Of a stretch of 49,492 bases of DNA, positions 40,157-48,862 are shown piece after piece. The DNA is from Janthinobacterium saanense. Lineage in GTDB: Bacteria > Pseudomonadota > Gammaproteobacteria > Burkholderiales > Burkholderiaceae_D. The stretch spans positions 1 through 49,492 of the forward strand of contig NZ_JACHCI010000032.1 in NCBI RefSeq assembly GCF_014200675.1, given 5' to 3'. The first letter of the stretch is position 1. Each line of letters starts with the position of its first letter. Under the pieces are notes generated by a model. It searched no databases. It worked only from the letters and a program-made list of their open reading frames with translations, and was not told where the DNA came from. The position numbers were made by a program, and so were the translations under genes.

Positions 40157-40822
40157 TTACAGGGCGCCGTCTTCCAGCGCGGGCGCCGTAACCGGCGTCA
40201 TCATGTGGCCAAGCTTGCTGGCCTTGGTATTGAGATAATGTTGATTGAAAGCATTGCGGTTGACCAGCAGCGGCACGCGCTCGGCGACCACGATGCCCAG
40301 CGCTTCCATGGCGGCGATCTTGCGCGGATTATTGGTCATCAGGCGCAGGCTCTGGATGCCGAACTGGCCGAACATCGGCTTGCACAGCGCATAGTTGCGC
40401 GCATCGGCCTTGAAGCCCAGCTGTTCATTGGCCTGCACCGTGTCGGCGCCTGCTTCTTGCAAACGGTAGGCGCGGATCTTGTTGATCAGGCCGATGCCGC
40501 GTCCTTCCTGGCGCAGATACAGCAAAATGCCGCGGCCTTCTTCGGCGATGCGTTTCAACGCGCCTTCGAGCTGGGCGCCGCAATCGCAGCGTTGCGAAAA
40601 CAGCACGTCGCCCGTCAGGCACTCGGAATGCACGCGCGCCAGCACCGGTTCGCCGTTGCCGACGTCGCCCAGCACCATGGCCAGGTGTTCCTTGCCGGTC
40701 GCGTGTTCGATAAAGGCGTGCAGCGTGAACTGGGCCCACGGCGTCGGCAGCGCACAGGAAGTCGTGTAGTCCAATTCGCCTGTGGTCAGGATGTCCGCGC
40801 CGCTTTGCATGGTTGTGCTCAT
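40157..40822 (-). CDS. ribA: GTP cyclohydrolase II
   Basis: RibA (221 residues) opens GTP in the first step of riboflavin synthesis. The zinc site is complete in HSECLTGDVLFSQRCDCGAQL, and the substrate-binding elements YLRQEGRGIGLINKI and MTNNPRKI are present. The length is that of a stand-alone RibA, without a fused RibB domain. The start is taken as the ATG at 40822; a later ATG at 40810 is possible and no clear ribosome site decides between them. I looked for an FMN riboswitch upstream and saw none. Confidence 0.96.
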   Translation of the reverse strand: MSTTMQSGADILTTGELDYTTSCALPTPWAQFTLHAFIEHATGKEHLAMVLGDVGNGEPVLARVHSECLTGDVLFSQRCDCGAQLEGALKRIAEEGRGILLYLRQEGRGIGLINKIRAYRLQEAGADTVQANEQLGFKADARNYALCKPMFGQFGIQSLRLMTNNPRKIAAMEALGIVVAERVPLLVNRNAFNQHYLNTKASKLGHMMTPVTAPALEDGAL

Positions 40823-40889
40823 ATAAGTAAAGTTCAAAAAGAAAGACGCGCCTGACCACTGCGGTGCTGGCGCGCCCTGTCATCATACC

Positions 40890-40917
40890 AAAAAGCAGGG
40901 AAAACGATTTCCCCCGC
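40890..40917 (-). terminator. Intrinsic terminator of the pirin gene
   Basis: Read on the minus strand, GCGGGGGAAA, a TCG loop and TTTTCCCTGC form a ten-pair stem (two G-U pairs) followed by five T. It is 66 bases after the pirin stop and upstream of ribA. Confidence 0.75.
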
Positions 40918-40983
40918 CTGATATTGCTGTTGCCAGTGCACCTTAGTTATGGCCGGGGCCGCCTTTTTGCAATACCGTCAGTC

Positions 40984-41685
40984 TCAGTAAGGCAGGTCGA
41001 ATACCAGTACTTCTGCATCCTCTGCTTGCGCCAGGGTCACTACCGCTTCCTGCGTCAGTTTCAGGGCATCGCCTGTTTTCAAGGGCACGCCGTTGACCAC
41101 CAGGCTGCCACGGATCAGGTGGACATAGGCCGTGCGGCCGTCGTCCAGCGCATGTTCCAGCTGCTCGCCTTCGCGCAGGATGCTGGCGTAGATGGCCGCG
41201 TCCTGGTGGATTTTCACGGAATCCTGGCGGCCATCGCTGGAGGCGATCAGGCGCAGCTTGCCCAGTTTGCTTTCCGGCGCAAAATGCTTTTCTTCATAGC
41301 TGGGCGCGATGCCCGTCACGTTCGGCTGTATCCAGATCTGCAGGAAATGCAGGCCTTCGGTGGGCGAAGGGTTGAATTCGCTGTGGCGCACGCCGCTGCC
41401 GGCGCTCATGCGCTGCACATCGCCATAGTGCAGGACGGAACCGGTGCCCATGCTGTCCTTGTGCTCCAGCGCACCTTCCAGCACATAGGAAATGATTTCC
41501 ATGTCGCGGTGGCCGTGGGTGCCAAAACCCTGGGCGGGGGTGACCCGGTCTTCATTGATCACCAGCAGGGGGCCGAAACCCATGTGTTGCGGATCGTGGT
41601 AGTGGCCGAAGGAAAAGCTGTGGTGGGAATTGAGCCAGCCATGGTTGGCGGCGCCGCGTTCTGCGCTATGACGTATCTGTAACAT
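40984..41685 (-). CDS. Pirin-family protein (YhhW/quercetinase-like cupin)
   Basis: The 233-residue bicupin starts MLQIRHSAERGAANHGWLNS. The metal-binding cupin motif is visible as GFGTHGHRDMEIISYVLEGALEHKDS, and QRMSAGSGVRHSEFN continues the pattern. Relatives act as quercetin dioxygenases or redox-sensitive regulators. The ATG at 41685 is chosen because GGAG lies seven bases upstream; the ATG at 41697 is in frame. It is divergent from a LysR regulator, a common arrangement in which the regulator controls the pirin gene. Confidence 0.93.
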   Translation of the reverse strand: MLQIRHSAERGAANHGWLNSHHSFSFGHYHDPQHMGFGPLLVINEDRVTPAQGFGTHGHRDMEIISYVLEGALEHKDSMGTGSVLHYGDVQRMSAGSGVRHSEFNPSPTEGLHFLQIWIQPNVTGIAPSYEEKHFAPESKLGKLRLIASSDGRQDSVKIHQDAAIYASILREGEQLEHALDDGRTAYVHLIRGSLVVNGVPLKTGDALKLTQEAVVTLAQAEDAEVLVFDLPY

Positions 41686-41794
41686 CGTGGACTCCATTTT
41701 CTATGAGTTAATGTGCGATAATTTCGAAGGCCTACCAGCTGATGCACCTTCCTTGTACGATGAAGTCAGTATAGACCCCCATATCGTGAAAGAA

Positions 41795-41814
41795 AAACGG
41801 AAAATCTACCGTTT
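41795..41814. promoter_or_regulatory. Palindrome between the pirin and LysR genes
   Basis: AAACGG and CCGTTT (41795-41800 and 41809-41814) form a perfect inverted repeat with an eight-base AT-rich spacer, 18 bases before the LysR start. Position and size suit a LysR-type binding site, but the classic T-N11-A box is not unambiguous. Confidence 0.4.
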
Positions 41815-41832
41815 AATTATCGAAAAAATCGA

Positions 41833-42762
41833 ATGTTAAGACTGAGCCTGGAAGCGCTGCAAATTGTTGACGCCATCGATCGCCGGGGCTCGTTCTCGGC
41901 TGCCGGCAAGGAATTGCATAGGGTGCCGTCGACCATTTCCTACACGGTCGCCAAGCTGGAAGATGACTTGGGCGTGCAGGTATTCCAGCGCCACGGCCCC
42001 AAAGTCATGCTGACGGCGGCCGGCCAGGAATTGCTGAAAGAAGGGCGCTACCTATTGAAGGCGGCGCAAGACCTGGAACACCGCGTGCGGCGAGTGGCCT
42101 CGGGCTGGGAAACGGAAATTGCCATCGGCCTCGACACCATGTTTTCTGCCGTGGCGCTGGCCGATGATATACAGGCTTTTTATGCCGTGGCGCAGCAGAC
42201 GCGTTTGCGGCTGGTGCAGGAAACCCTGTCGGGCACCTGGGAAGCGCTGCTGGAGCGCAGGGTGGACTTGCTGGTGGGCGCGCCTGGCGACGGGCCGGCC
42301 GGCGGCGGTTATATTTCGCAGCCCATCGGCATGATGGATTTTGTGTTCGTGGTGGCGCCCAGCCATCCGCTGGCGCAGCTGCCGGGGCCGCTCACCCGCA
42401 GCGACTTGCAACGGCACCGCGCCGTAGTGGTGGCTGATTCGGCGCGCCAGCTGGCGCCGCGCACGGTGGGCTTGTTGCTGGGGCAAGATGCCTTGAGCGT
42501 GCCGACCATGCAGATCAAGTTTGATTACCAGCTGCTGGGCCTGGGTTTTGGTTTCTTGCCCGGCCCCTGCGCCCGCGCCGCCATCGCGCGTGGTCAACTG
42601 GTGGAAAAAGAAGTGGAAGAACCGAAACCGTCGGAAACGTTTTACCTGGCCTGGAGGGTGGGCGAGGATGGCGCCGCGCTGCGCTGGTGGATGGCGCGCA
42701 TGCGCGAGCCGGACGTATTTGCCCGCCTGGCCCAGCATCTGCCTGGCCGCGCGCTGGCCTGA
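41833..42762 (+). CDS. LysR-family transcriptional regulator, divergent from pirin
   Basis: The 309-residue regulator has the N-terminal winged helix-turn-helix (residues 2-60: DRRGSFSAAGKELHRVPSTISYTVAKLEDDLGV pattern in part) and a C-terminal two-lobed effector-binding domain beginning near residue 90. The effector is unknown. It probably controls the divergent pirin gene. The start follows an AT-rich region without a strong ribosome site. Confidence 0.94.
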   Translation: MLRLSLEALQIVDAIDRRGSFSAAGKELHRVPSTISYTVAKLEDDLGVQVFQRHGPKVMLTAAGQELLKEGRYLLKAAQDLEHRVRRVASGWETEIAIGLDTMFSAVALADDIQAFYAVAQQTRLRLVQETLSGTWEALLERRVDLLVGAPGDGPAGGGYISQPIGMMDFVFVVAPSHPLAQLPGPLTRSDLQRHRAVVVADSARQLAPRTVGLLLGQDALSVPTMQIKFDYQLLGLGFGFLPGPCARAAIARGQLVEKEVEEPKPSETFYLAWRVGEDGAALRWWMARMREPDVFARLAQHLPGRALA

Positions 42763-42809
42763 AGCAGGGACGATGCAGGCTGGTCAGCAAACTATTTTGC
42801 CAGCGTCAC

Positions 42810-42846
42810 AAAATGTTGACATAAGCCAACATTTTCAGGGTAACAT
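42810..42846 (+). promoter_or_regulatory. Promoter with embedded palindrome upstream of the PAS-GGDEF-EAL gene
   Basis: AAAATGTTG (42810-42818) and CAACATTTT (42827-42835) form a perfect nine-base inverted repeat with an eight-base spacer. A consensus -35 TTGACA (42816-42821) sits inside it, with a -10-like TAACAT (42841-42846) at a long 19-base spacing. A repressor bound here would block the promoter. Alternatively the repeat is a weak terminator of the LysR gene 48 bases upstream. Confidence 0.45.
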
Positions 42847-42957
42847 ATTCACAGTATTTCTTGTCCGACCCCAAGCCCCATAGTGGGATTCTGATGATTA
42901 CACAGACTGCAGCGCCCCTGAATTTCCTCTCCGCCCCGGTTGACGAACGGGGCCGCC

Positions 42958-45120
42958 ATGCTTGAAACAAAAGTCGCCCTGTGTTTGCGCCTGAGCCAGG
43001 AAGCCCGTGAGCAAGCCGGCCCCCAGCAAGCGGCCACCCTGGCGCGTTTGCATAGTGAGCTGGAACTGTTGCGCGGGGCCAGCCGGCCCGTGGTGCGCGT
43101 GGCGCCGGCCGACGCCTTGTTCGAGGTCGATCTCGACGGCTTTCTGATCGGCTGGAACCATGGCGCCGAGCAAATGTTTGGCTATTCCGAATTCGAGGCG
43201 CTGGGCCAGCACATTTTGTTCCTGTATCCGGAAGACAATGCCGAAGAGGGCGTCCTGGAATTGCATGTCGCGCAGAGCGACGTGGCCACCGATGTGCGCC
43301 GGCGCAAGAAATCGGGCATGCTCAGCTGGCTGCGCATGCATAGACATGTGATGCACGACCAGGCGGGCAAGGTGGCCGGCATGGCCGTGCGCCTGTCGGT
43401 CTTGAGCGAGCCGCTGTCCGATGTCGACAAGGTGAAATTGCATGCGCGCATCATTGAAGACAGCGAACAGGGCGTGCTGATCACCGATGCCGAAGAGCGC
43501 ATCGTCTCGATCAACAGTTCGTTTTCCCGCATCACCGGTTATTCGCCGGCCGAAGCCATCGGCCGCACGCCGGATTTGCTGCGCTCGGGCGTGCACGATC
43601 CCGACTTCCGCGCCAAGGTGCGCGCCGCCATGCGCGGCCACGGTTCCTGGCGCGGCGAAATCATCGGCAAGCGCAAGAGTGGCGAATTGTTTCCGCAAGA
43701 CGTGACCATCAGCGTGGTGCGCGACGAGTTCGGTGAAATCAGCCATGTGTTTTCCCTGTTTTCCGATATCAGCGTGCACAAGGATGCCGAGGCGCGCATG
43801 CAGCGCATGGCCAATTACGACAGCCTGACGGGCTTGCCCAACCGCTGCCTGCTCAATCAATTGGTGGACCAGGGCCTGGCTGAAGCCAAACGGCAAGGCA
43901 CGCATGGCGCGCTGATGGTGATCGACATCAACCGCATCGGCTCCATCAGCGACACCCTGGGCCATGAAGTGGGCGACCAGCTGGTGATCGCCATCGGCCA
44001 GCTATTCCGCGCGGCATTGCGCGATGCGGACATCCTGGCCCGCGTGGACAACAATAAATTCGTCGTCGCGCTCTTGCATATCGAAAAGCGCGAGCATGCG
44101 GCCAACGTGGCGCAAAAGCTGCTGAACCTGCTGGAAGCGCCGATCAATATCGAGGCGCACGCCCTGCACGTGGGCGCCAGTATCGGCATCACCGTGTACC
44201 CGGAAGATGGCCTGGAAGCGCCGGCCCTGTTCCGTTTTGCCGACGTGGCCGTGGCCAAGGCGGGGCAGAATATCGAATCGACGTTTTTGTTTTACCGCGA
44301 AGACATGAACCGCCGCGCCAAGGAGCATTTACGGCTGGAAAGCGAAATGCGGCTGGCGCTGGGCGACAAGGAACTGGAACTGCATTACCAGCCGAAAGTA
44401 AGCTTGTCCACGGGGCGCATCGTCGGCGCGGAAGCCTTGCTGCGCTGGAAGCATCCGATGCGCGGCATGGTTTCGCCTGGCGTATTCATTCCTGTCGCGG
44501 AAGAAACCAGCCTGATCCTGGAACTGGGTACCTGGGTGCTGGACGAGGCTTGCCGCCAGATCCGCAGCTGGGAAGACCGGGGCTTGCAGATGCCGGCCAT
44601 CGCCGTCAATCTGTCGGCGCGCCAATTCGATGCGCAATTGCCGGCGCGCATAGCGGCCGTGCTGGCGCGCCACCGCGTGCGGCCCCAGCAGATCATGCTG
44701 GAAATCACCGAAAGCTTGCTGATGCGGGGCGCCGATACGGTGATCGGCATCATGAATGAATTGGTGTCCATGGGCCTGGCGCTGGCGCTGGATGATTTCG
44801 GCACCGGTTATTCCAGCCTGGCGTATTTGAAAAAATTTCCCATCAGCACGCTCAAGATCGACCGTTCCTTTGTGGTGGGTTTGCCGTTCGAGCAAAACGA
44901 TTGCGCCATCGCCCGCGCCATCGTGACCATGGCGCAGCAGTTGCGCCAGGAAATCGTCGCCGAAGGCGTGGAAACGGCCGAGCAGATGCATTTCCTGCGC
45001 GAACTGGGCTGCGACCAGCTGCAGGGCTATCTGTTCAGCCCCGCCGTGCCGGCAGCGGAATTCGAAGCCATGCTGGTGGCGGACAAGCGCTTATTGCTGG
45101 GGGAAGAAGCCGCTTGCTAG
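42958..45120 (+). CDS. PAS-PAS-GGDEF-EAL protein, probable cyclic di-GMP phosphodiesterase
   Basis: The 720-residue protein has no membrane helix. The order is a PAS domain (about 45-145), a second PAS (164-275, IIEDSEQGVLITDAEERIVSIN), a GGDEF-like domain from NYDSLTGLPNR (about 283) and an EAL domain (460-710). The GGDEF site reads RVDNNKF at about 362-368, so the cyclase is predicted inactive. The EAL motif EALLRW (E492), ITESLL, DDFGTGYSSL, KIDRSF and EGVET are all intact, so it should hydrolyse cyclic di-GMP, perhaps modulated by the PAS domains. The ATG at 42958 is used; a TTG at 42940 is in frame and neither has a strong ribosome site. It ends convergently with a LysR gene, overlapping by four bases. 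Confidence 0.94.
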   Translation: MLETKVALCLRLSQEAREQAGPQQAATLARLHSELELLRGASRPVVRVAPADALFEVDLDGFLIGWNHGAEQMFGYSEFEALGQHILFLYPEDNAEEGVLELHVAQSDVATDVRRRKKSGMLSWLRMHRHVMHDQAGKVAGMAVRLSVLSEPLSDVDKVKLHARIIEDSEQGVLITDAEERIVSINSSFSRITGYSPAEAIGRTPDLLRSGVHDPDFRAKVRAAMRGHGSWRGEIIGKRKSGELFPQDVTISVVRDEFGEISHVFSLFSDISVHKDAEARMQRMANYDSLTGLPNRCLLNQLVDQGLAEAKRQGTHGALMVIDINRIGSISDTLGHEVGDQLVIAIGQLFRAALRDADILARVDNNKFVVALLHIEKREHAANVAQKLLNLLEAPINIEAHALHVGASIGITVYPEDGLEAPALFRFADVAVAKAGQNIESTFLFYREDMNRRAKEHLRLESEMRLALGDKELELHYQPKVSLSTGRIVGAEALLRWKHPMRGMVSPGVFIPVAEETSLILELGTWVLDEACRQIRSWEDRGLQMPAIAVNLSARQFDAQLPARIAAVLARHRVRPQQIMLEITESLLMRGADTVIGIMNELVSMGLALALDDFGTGYSSLAYLKKFPISTLKIDRSFVVGLPFEQNDCAIARAIVTMAQQLRQEIVAEGVETAEQMHFLRELGCDQLQGYLFSPAVPAAEFEAMLVADKRLLLGEEAAC

Positions 45121-46046
45121 CAAGGACGGGATAGCTTGACCTTTTCCAGCAGGTAATCGAGCATCACGCGGACACGGGCCGGTACTTGCAAGCCCGGCCC
45201 CATGAAGACGGCATGCACGATTTCGCCGTCGCCCGTGCTGTAGTCTTCCAGTAGCGGCACCAGCCGGCCCTGGGCGATATCCTCGCGCACATGCTGGCTC
45301 ATGAAACGCCCCAGGCCCATGCCGGCCAGCGCCAGCTGGCGCATGCTTTCCCCATCGCTGACCAGAATCTCGCCCTGCGGCGTGATCTCGATATGGCCGC
45401 CCAGGCCATCGCGGAAGGGCCAGGCTTCTTTCTGGTGCCGGAAATTGAATCCCAATAATTTGTGCGTGGACAATTCCTGCGGCGTGCGTGGCGTGCCGTG
45501 GCGCGCCAGATAAGCGGGCGCGGCGGCGACGATCATGCAATCTTCGCCCAGCTTGCGCGCCACCAGGTTCGATTCCTTCAGCCGGCCCGTGCGGATGGCG
45601 ATGTCGGTACGGTCTTCCAGCAAGTCGACCACGGCGTCGCTGACCACCACGTCGAGCATGATGTCGGGGTAGCGCTCGCTGAATTCGGGCAGGATGGGCA
45701 GCAGATAGTGCACGCCAAACGGCACGAAACAATTGATGCGCAGCCGCCCGCGCGGCGCCGCCCCTTGCGCCGCCTCGCGCTCGGCACTGTTGATATCGTC
45801 CAGGATGCGCTTGCATTGCACATAAAAAGTGTCGCCCTCGGGCGTGGTGTGCAATTGCCGCGTACTGCGCTGGAGCAAGCGCGTGCCCAGCCGCGCTTCC
45901 AGGCGATTGACCAGTTTGCTGACAGCCGATGGCGTCAGTTCCAGTCGCCGCGCCGCGGCGGAAAAAGCCCCGGCCTCGACCACGGCGGCGAAGACGGCCA
46001 TCTCGAACGAACGGTTGATATCCTGGCGCGCCATTATTGAATCCAT
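45117..46046 (-). CDS. LysR-family transcriptional regulator, divergent from an MFS gene
   Basis: The 309-residue protein has a typical N-terminal winged helix-turn-helix (FAAVVEAGAFSAAARRLELTPSAVSKLVNRLEARLG pattern, in the first 70 residues) and a substrate-binding domain starting RGRLRINCFVPFG. It belongs to the CrgA-like LysR branch by style. Two ATGs are possible (46046 or 46034); the second has GGA eight bases upstream. The open frame upstream is the antisense shadow of the MFS gene. It probably controls the divergent transporter. Confidence 0.92.
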   Translation of the reverse strand: MDSIMARQDINRSFEMAVFAAVVEAGAFSAAARRLELTPSAVSKLVNRLEARLGTRLLQRSTRQLHTTPEGDTFYVQCKRILDDINSAEREAAQGAAPRGRLRINCFVPFGVHYLLPILPEFSERYPDIMLDVVVSDAVVDLLEDRTDIAIRTGRLKESNLVARKLGEDCMIVAAAPAYLARHGTPRTPQELSTHKLLGFNFRHQKEAWPFRDGLGGHIEITPQGEILVSDGESMRQLALAGMGLGRFMSQHVREDIAQGRLVPLLEDYSTGDGEIVHAVFMGPGLQVPARVRVMLDYLLEKVKLSRPC

Positions 46047-46069
46047 TTCACAGGTGTTTCCATTATCAG

Positions 46070-46087
46070 AGTCTATATCAAAAGACT
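46070..46087. promoter_or_regulatory. Inverted repeat between the LysR and MFS genes
   Basis: AGTCT (46070-46074) and AGACT (46083-46087) flank the eight bases ATATCAAA in the 88-base divergent intergenic region. The size is compatible with a LysR regulator site. Confidence 0.35.
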
Positions 46088-46134
46088 GCCAGTCGATACA
46101 CTGTCCGGCTTGAATGATTTGCCGGAGAAGAGCG

Positions 46135-47358
46135 ATGACTGCCGCAACCCCTGTTTCTACTGTTTCCACCAGAATGCCGCCCGGTGTGCTGGCGCTGGCC
46201 GTCGGCGCCTTTGCCATCGGCGTCACCGAATTTATCGTCGTTGGCATCTTGCCGGCCATCGCCAAAGACCTGGGTATCTCTATCGAGTCGGCCGGCTCGC
46301 TGGTCAGCCTGTATGCGCTGGCGCTGGCCATCGGCACGCCGCTGCTGGTGATCGCCATGTCGCGCCTGCCGCGCAAGGGCGCCTTGCTGGGGTTGATGTC
46401 GGTTTTCCTGGCCGGCAATCTGCTGGCGGCTTTATCGCATAGCTTTGAAATCTTGCTGTTTGGCAGGGTGATTACGGCGGTGGCGCACGGTGCCTTCTTT
46501 GCCATCGGCGCCACGGTGGCGGCCGGCCTGGTGCCGAAGGCGCAGGCGGGCAGGGCGATTTCCGTGATGTTTGCGGGATTGACGCTGGCCATGGTGATAG
46601 GCGTACCGCTGGGCAGCTTCCTGGGTAATCTGTTTGGCTGGCGATTGCCTTTCTTTGCCGTCGTGTTGCTGGCCGCGCTGGGCCTGGCCGCCATGGCGCG
46701 CTGGTTGCCGACCGGCTTGCCACAGGGCGCAGGCGGCAAGGCGGCGACGCAGCTGGCCGCGCTGGCTAGCGGCCCCATCCTGACCATGATGGCCGTCACG
46801 GCCTTCGGCTTTGGCAGCAGCTTTGCCGCCTTTACCTTCATTACGCCTATCCTGACGGACATTACGGGCTTTTCCACCACCACCGCCAGTGCCTTGCTGA
46901 TCGTGTTTGGTGCCGCCACCTTTAGCGGTAATCTGGCGGGCGGTTATCTGAGCAGCCATTACGGCTGGCAAAAGGCGTTGCGCATCATGCTGCTGGCGCT
47001 GGCCGTTACGCAAGTGGGTGTCGCCTTGAGCATCAGTTCGCAATGGCTGATGCCGGTGATGCTGTTTATCTGGGGTTTCTTCGCCTTTGGCCTGTCACCC
47101 GCCTTGCAGGCTGGCATGTTGTCCACGGCCGAGCGCTACACGCCGAAAGCAGTCGATTTCGCTTCCGGCCTGAATATCTCGGCGTTTAATCTGGGCATTT
47201 CGTTTGGATCCATGCTGGGCGCGCTGATGGTGTCGCGCCACCTGATGGCCGCTTCACCCTGGGCCGGCATGGTTGCCGCGCTGCTGGCCCTGCTGCCACT
47301 GGCCTGGCTGGCCCGCAAGAACCTGGCCTCGCATGTGGCGGGGGCGGGCGCCCATTAA
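46135..47358 (+). CDS. MFS transporter, DHA1 family (AraJ/YdhP-like)
   Basis: The 407-residue protein has 12 hydrophobic helices and starts with a short polar leader followed by LALAVGAFAIGVTEFIVVGILPAIAKDLGIS, the DHA1 opening, and GFGSSFAAFTFITPILTDITGFS in the second half. It is predicted to be an inner-membrane exporter of unknown substrate. A GGAGAAGAG site before the ATG at 46135 decides the start. It is paired with the divergent LysR gene. Confidence 0.94.
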   Translation: MTAATPVSTVSTRMPPGVLALAVGAFAIGVTEFIVVGILPAIAKDLGISIESAGSLVSLYALALAIGTPLLVIAMSRLPRKGALLGLMSVFLAGNLLAALSHSFEILLFGRVITAVAHGAFFAIGATVAAGLVPKAQAGRAISVMFAGLTLAMVIGVPLGSFLGNLFGWRLPFFAVVLLAALGLAAMARWLPTGLPQGAGGKAATQLAALASGPILTMMAVTAFGFGSSFAAFTFITPILTDITGFSTTTASALLIVFGAATFSGNLAGGYLSSHYGWQKALRIMLLALAVTQVGVALSISSQWLMPVMLFIWGFFAFGLSPALQAGMLSTAERYTPKAVDFASGLNISAFNLGISFGSMLGALMVSRHLMAASPWAGMVAALLALLPLAWLARKNLASHVAGAGAH

Positions 47359-47370
47359 GTAGACCCTCAA

Positions 47371-48249
47371 CTAGGCCGTCGCGGCTGCGCGCCTTCTGCG
47401 CTGCGCCGTCAGCGAGCTGCCCATCGACGCGGCCATGATCATGACGATGGCCAGCCATTGGATGGCGCTCAGGTATTCGTCCAGCAGGCATAGCGCCAAT
47501 ATGGCCGCCACGGCCGGTTCCATGCTGGCCATGATGCCGAAGGCCTGCGGCGGCAATCGCTTGAGCGCCACCATTTCCAGCGAGATCGGAATGGCGCTCG
47601 ACACCAGCGCCACGCCCAGTCCGACCAGCAGCACCGTGGGCGAGAGCAGGGCGCTACCGGCGTGCACCACGCCCACAGGCACCACCACGATGGCCGCCAC
47701 CAGCAGGCCCAGCGATACCGAATGCCCGGCATGCATGGCGCTGGCGCGCTTGCCGAACACAATGTAGGTGGCCCAGAACACGGCAGCGGCCATCGCAAAG
47801 CCCACGCCGCGTGGGTCCAGGCCGCTGACATTGTGTGCTAGCGGCAGCAGCAAGCCCAGTCCCGCGATGGCCAGCGCCACCCAGACGAAATCGAGCGGGC
47901 GGCGCGAGGACAGCAGCGCCACCGCCAGCGGTCCTGAAAACTCGATCGCCACGGCAATCCCGAACGGTATCGTGCGCAGGGCCAGGTAAAAACACAGGTT
48001 CATGGCCCCCAGCGCCGCGCCATACAAAACCACCGCACGGGCATCCGCGCGGCTCAGATGCCAGCGCCACGGACGCCAGAATAATAGCAATAGCAAAGCC
48101 GAAAAGCCCACCCGCACGGCGGTGGTTCCCTGCGCGTCGACCAGTGGAAACAGCGTGTGCTTGGCCCACGAAGTGCCCAGGCCGAGCGAGGTAACGGCAC
48201 CTAGGATGGCCAGCAGGGGAATAAAAGCGGAATAGCGTGACAGTGTCAT
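47371..48249 (-). CDS. rhtA: EamA-family amino-acid exporter, RhtA-like
   Basis: The 292-residue protein has ten hydrophobic helices (two EamA repeats). Segments such as ALRTIPFGIAVAIEFSGPLAVALLSSRRPLDFVW, SLEMVALKRLPPQAFG and SMEPAVAAI closely follow E. coli RhtA, the threonine/homoserine exporter, over the whole length. The basic C-terminus ends QRRRRAAATA. It is divergent from an Lrp/AsnC regulator, which fits control by amino-acid levels. The exact substrate is inferred. Confidence 0.88.
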   Translation of the reverse strand: MTLSRYSAFIPLLAILGAVTSLGLGTSWAKHTLFPLVDAQGTTAVRVGFSALLLLLFWRPWRWHLSRADARAVVLYGAALGAMNLCFYLALRTIPFGIAVAIEFSGPLAVALLSSRRPLDFVWVALAIAGLGLLLPLAHNVSGLDPRGVGFAMAAAVFWATYIVFGKRASAMHAGHSVSLGLLVAAIVVVPVGVVHAGSALLSPTVLLVGLGVALVSSAIPISLEMVALKRLPPQAFGIMASMEPAVAAILALCLLDEYLSAIQWLAIVMIMAASMGSSLTAQRRRRAAATA

Positions 48250-48324
48250 GGTGAAATGTATTGAAAGCGTGATGCCGAAAGTTTATTGTGTCTATCCTGA
48301 TATTTGCACTGCATTTAGCTACCC

Positions 48325-48807
48325 ATGACGCAACTTTCGCTCGCCGCACTCGACACCTTCGACCTGGCCATCCTGGAAATCCTGCAGCGCGACAACACGG
48401 TTTCGCAACGCGAGATCGCTACAGCCGTGCACCTGTCGGCGCCCGCCGTGCAGCGGCGCATCCGGCGCCTGAGGGAAAGCGGGGTGATCCGTGCCGAGGT
48501 GGCGGTACTCGACGCCAGCCGCCTTGGCCGACCCTTGATCCTGACGGTGGAAGTGCATCTGCACGACGAGCACCCGCTGCGCACGGCCGGCCTGCGCGCC
48601 CGCATACTGGCCGAACCGGCCATACAACAGTGCTACGGCATCACCGGCGAGGCCGACTATTTGCTGGTGATCACGGCCAGCACCATGGCTGAATACGAAG
48701 CGCTGACGGAGCGCCTGTTCGGCGGCGACGACAACGTACGGCGCTTCCGCACCTCGGTGGCCTTGACCTGCCTGAAGATGGGGCAGTATGTGCCGCTGAG
48801 TTTATAG
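48325..48807 (+). CDS. Lrp/AsnC-family transcriptional regulator
   Basis: The 160-residue protein has an N-terminal helix-turn-helix (DTFDLAILEILQRDNTVSQREIA, then LSAPAVQRRIRRLRESGVI) and a C-terminal RAM domain (EADYLLVITASTMAEYEAL) that binds amino acids and mediates oligomerisation. The start lies 75 bases from the divergent exporter gene, which is its likely target. Confidence 0.94.
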   Translation: MTQLSLAALDTFDLAILEILQRDNTVSQREIATAVHLSAPAVQRRIRRLRESGVIRAEVAVLDASRLGRPLILTVEVHLHDEHPLRTAGLRARILAEPAIQQCYGITGEADYLLVITASTMAEYEALTERLFGGDDNVRRFRTSVALTCLKMGQYVPLSL

Positions 48808-48862
48808 CCTGTCATTTCGCTTGATATCAGGCAATGATCGGCAAGCTGAAGCAATCTAATCT

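Noticed and set aside
40823..40983. Possible FMN riboswitch upstream of ribA
   Set aside because: No multi-branched RFN-like pattern is visible; the only clear fold there is the pirin terminator.
46135..46919. N-terminal extension of the minus-strand LysR gene to 600 residues
   Set aside because: The extra 290 residues are the antisense of the MFS gene; LysR proteins are about 300 residues and the helix-turn-helix starts near 46000.
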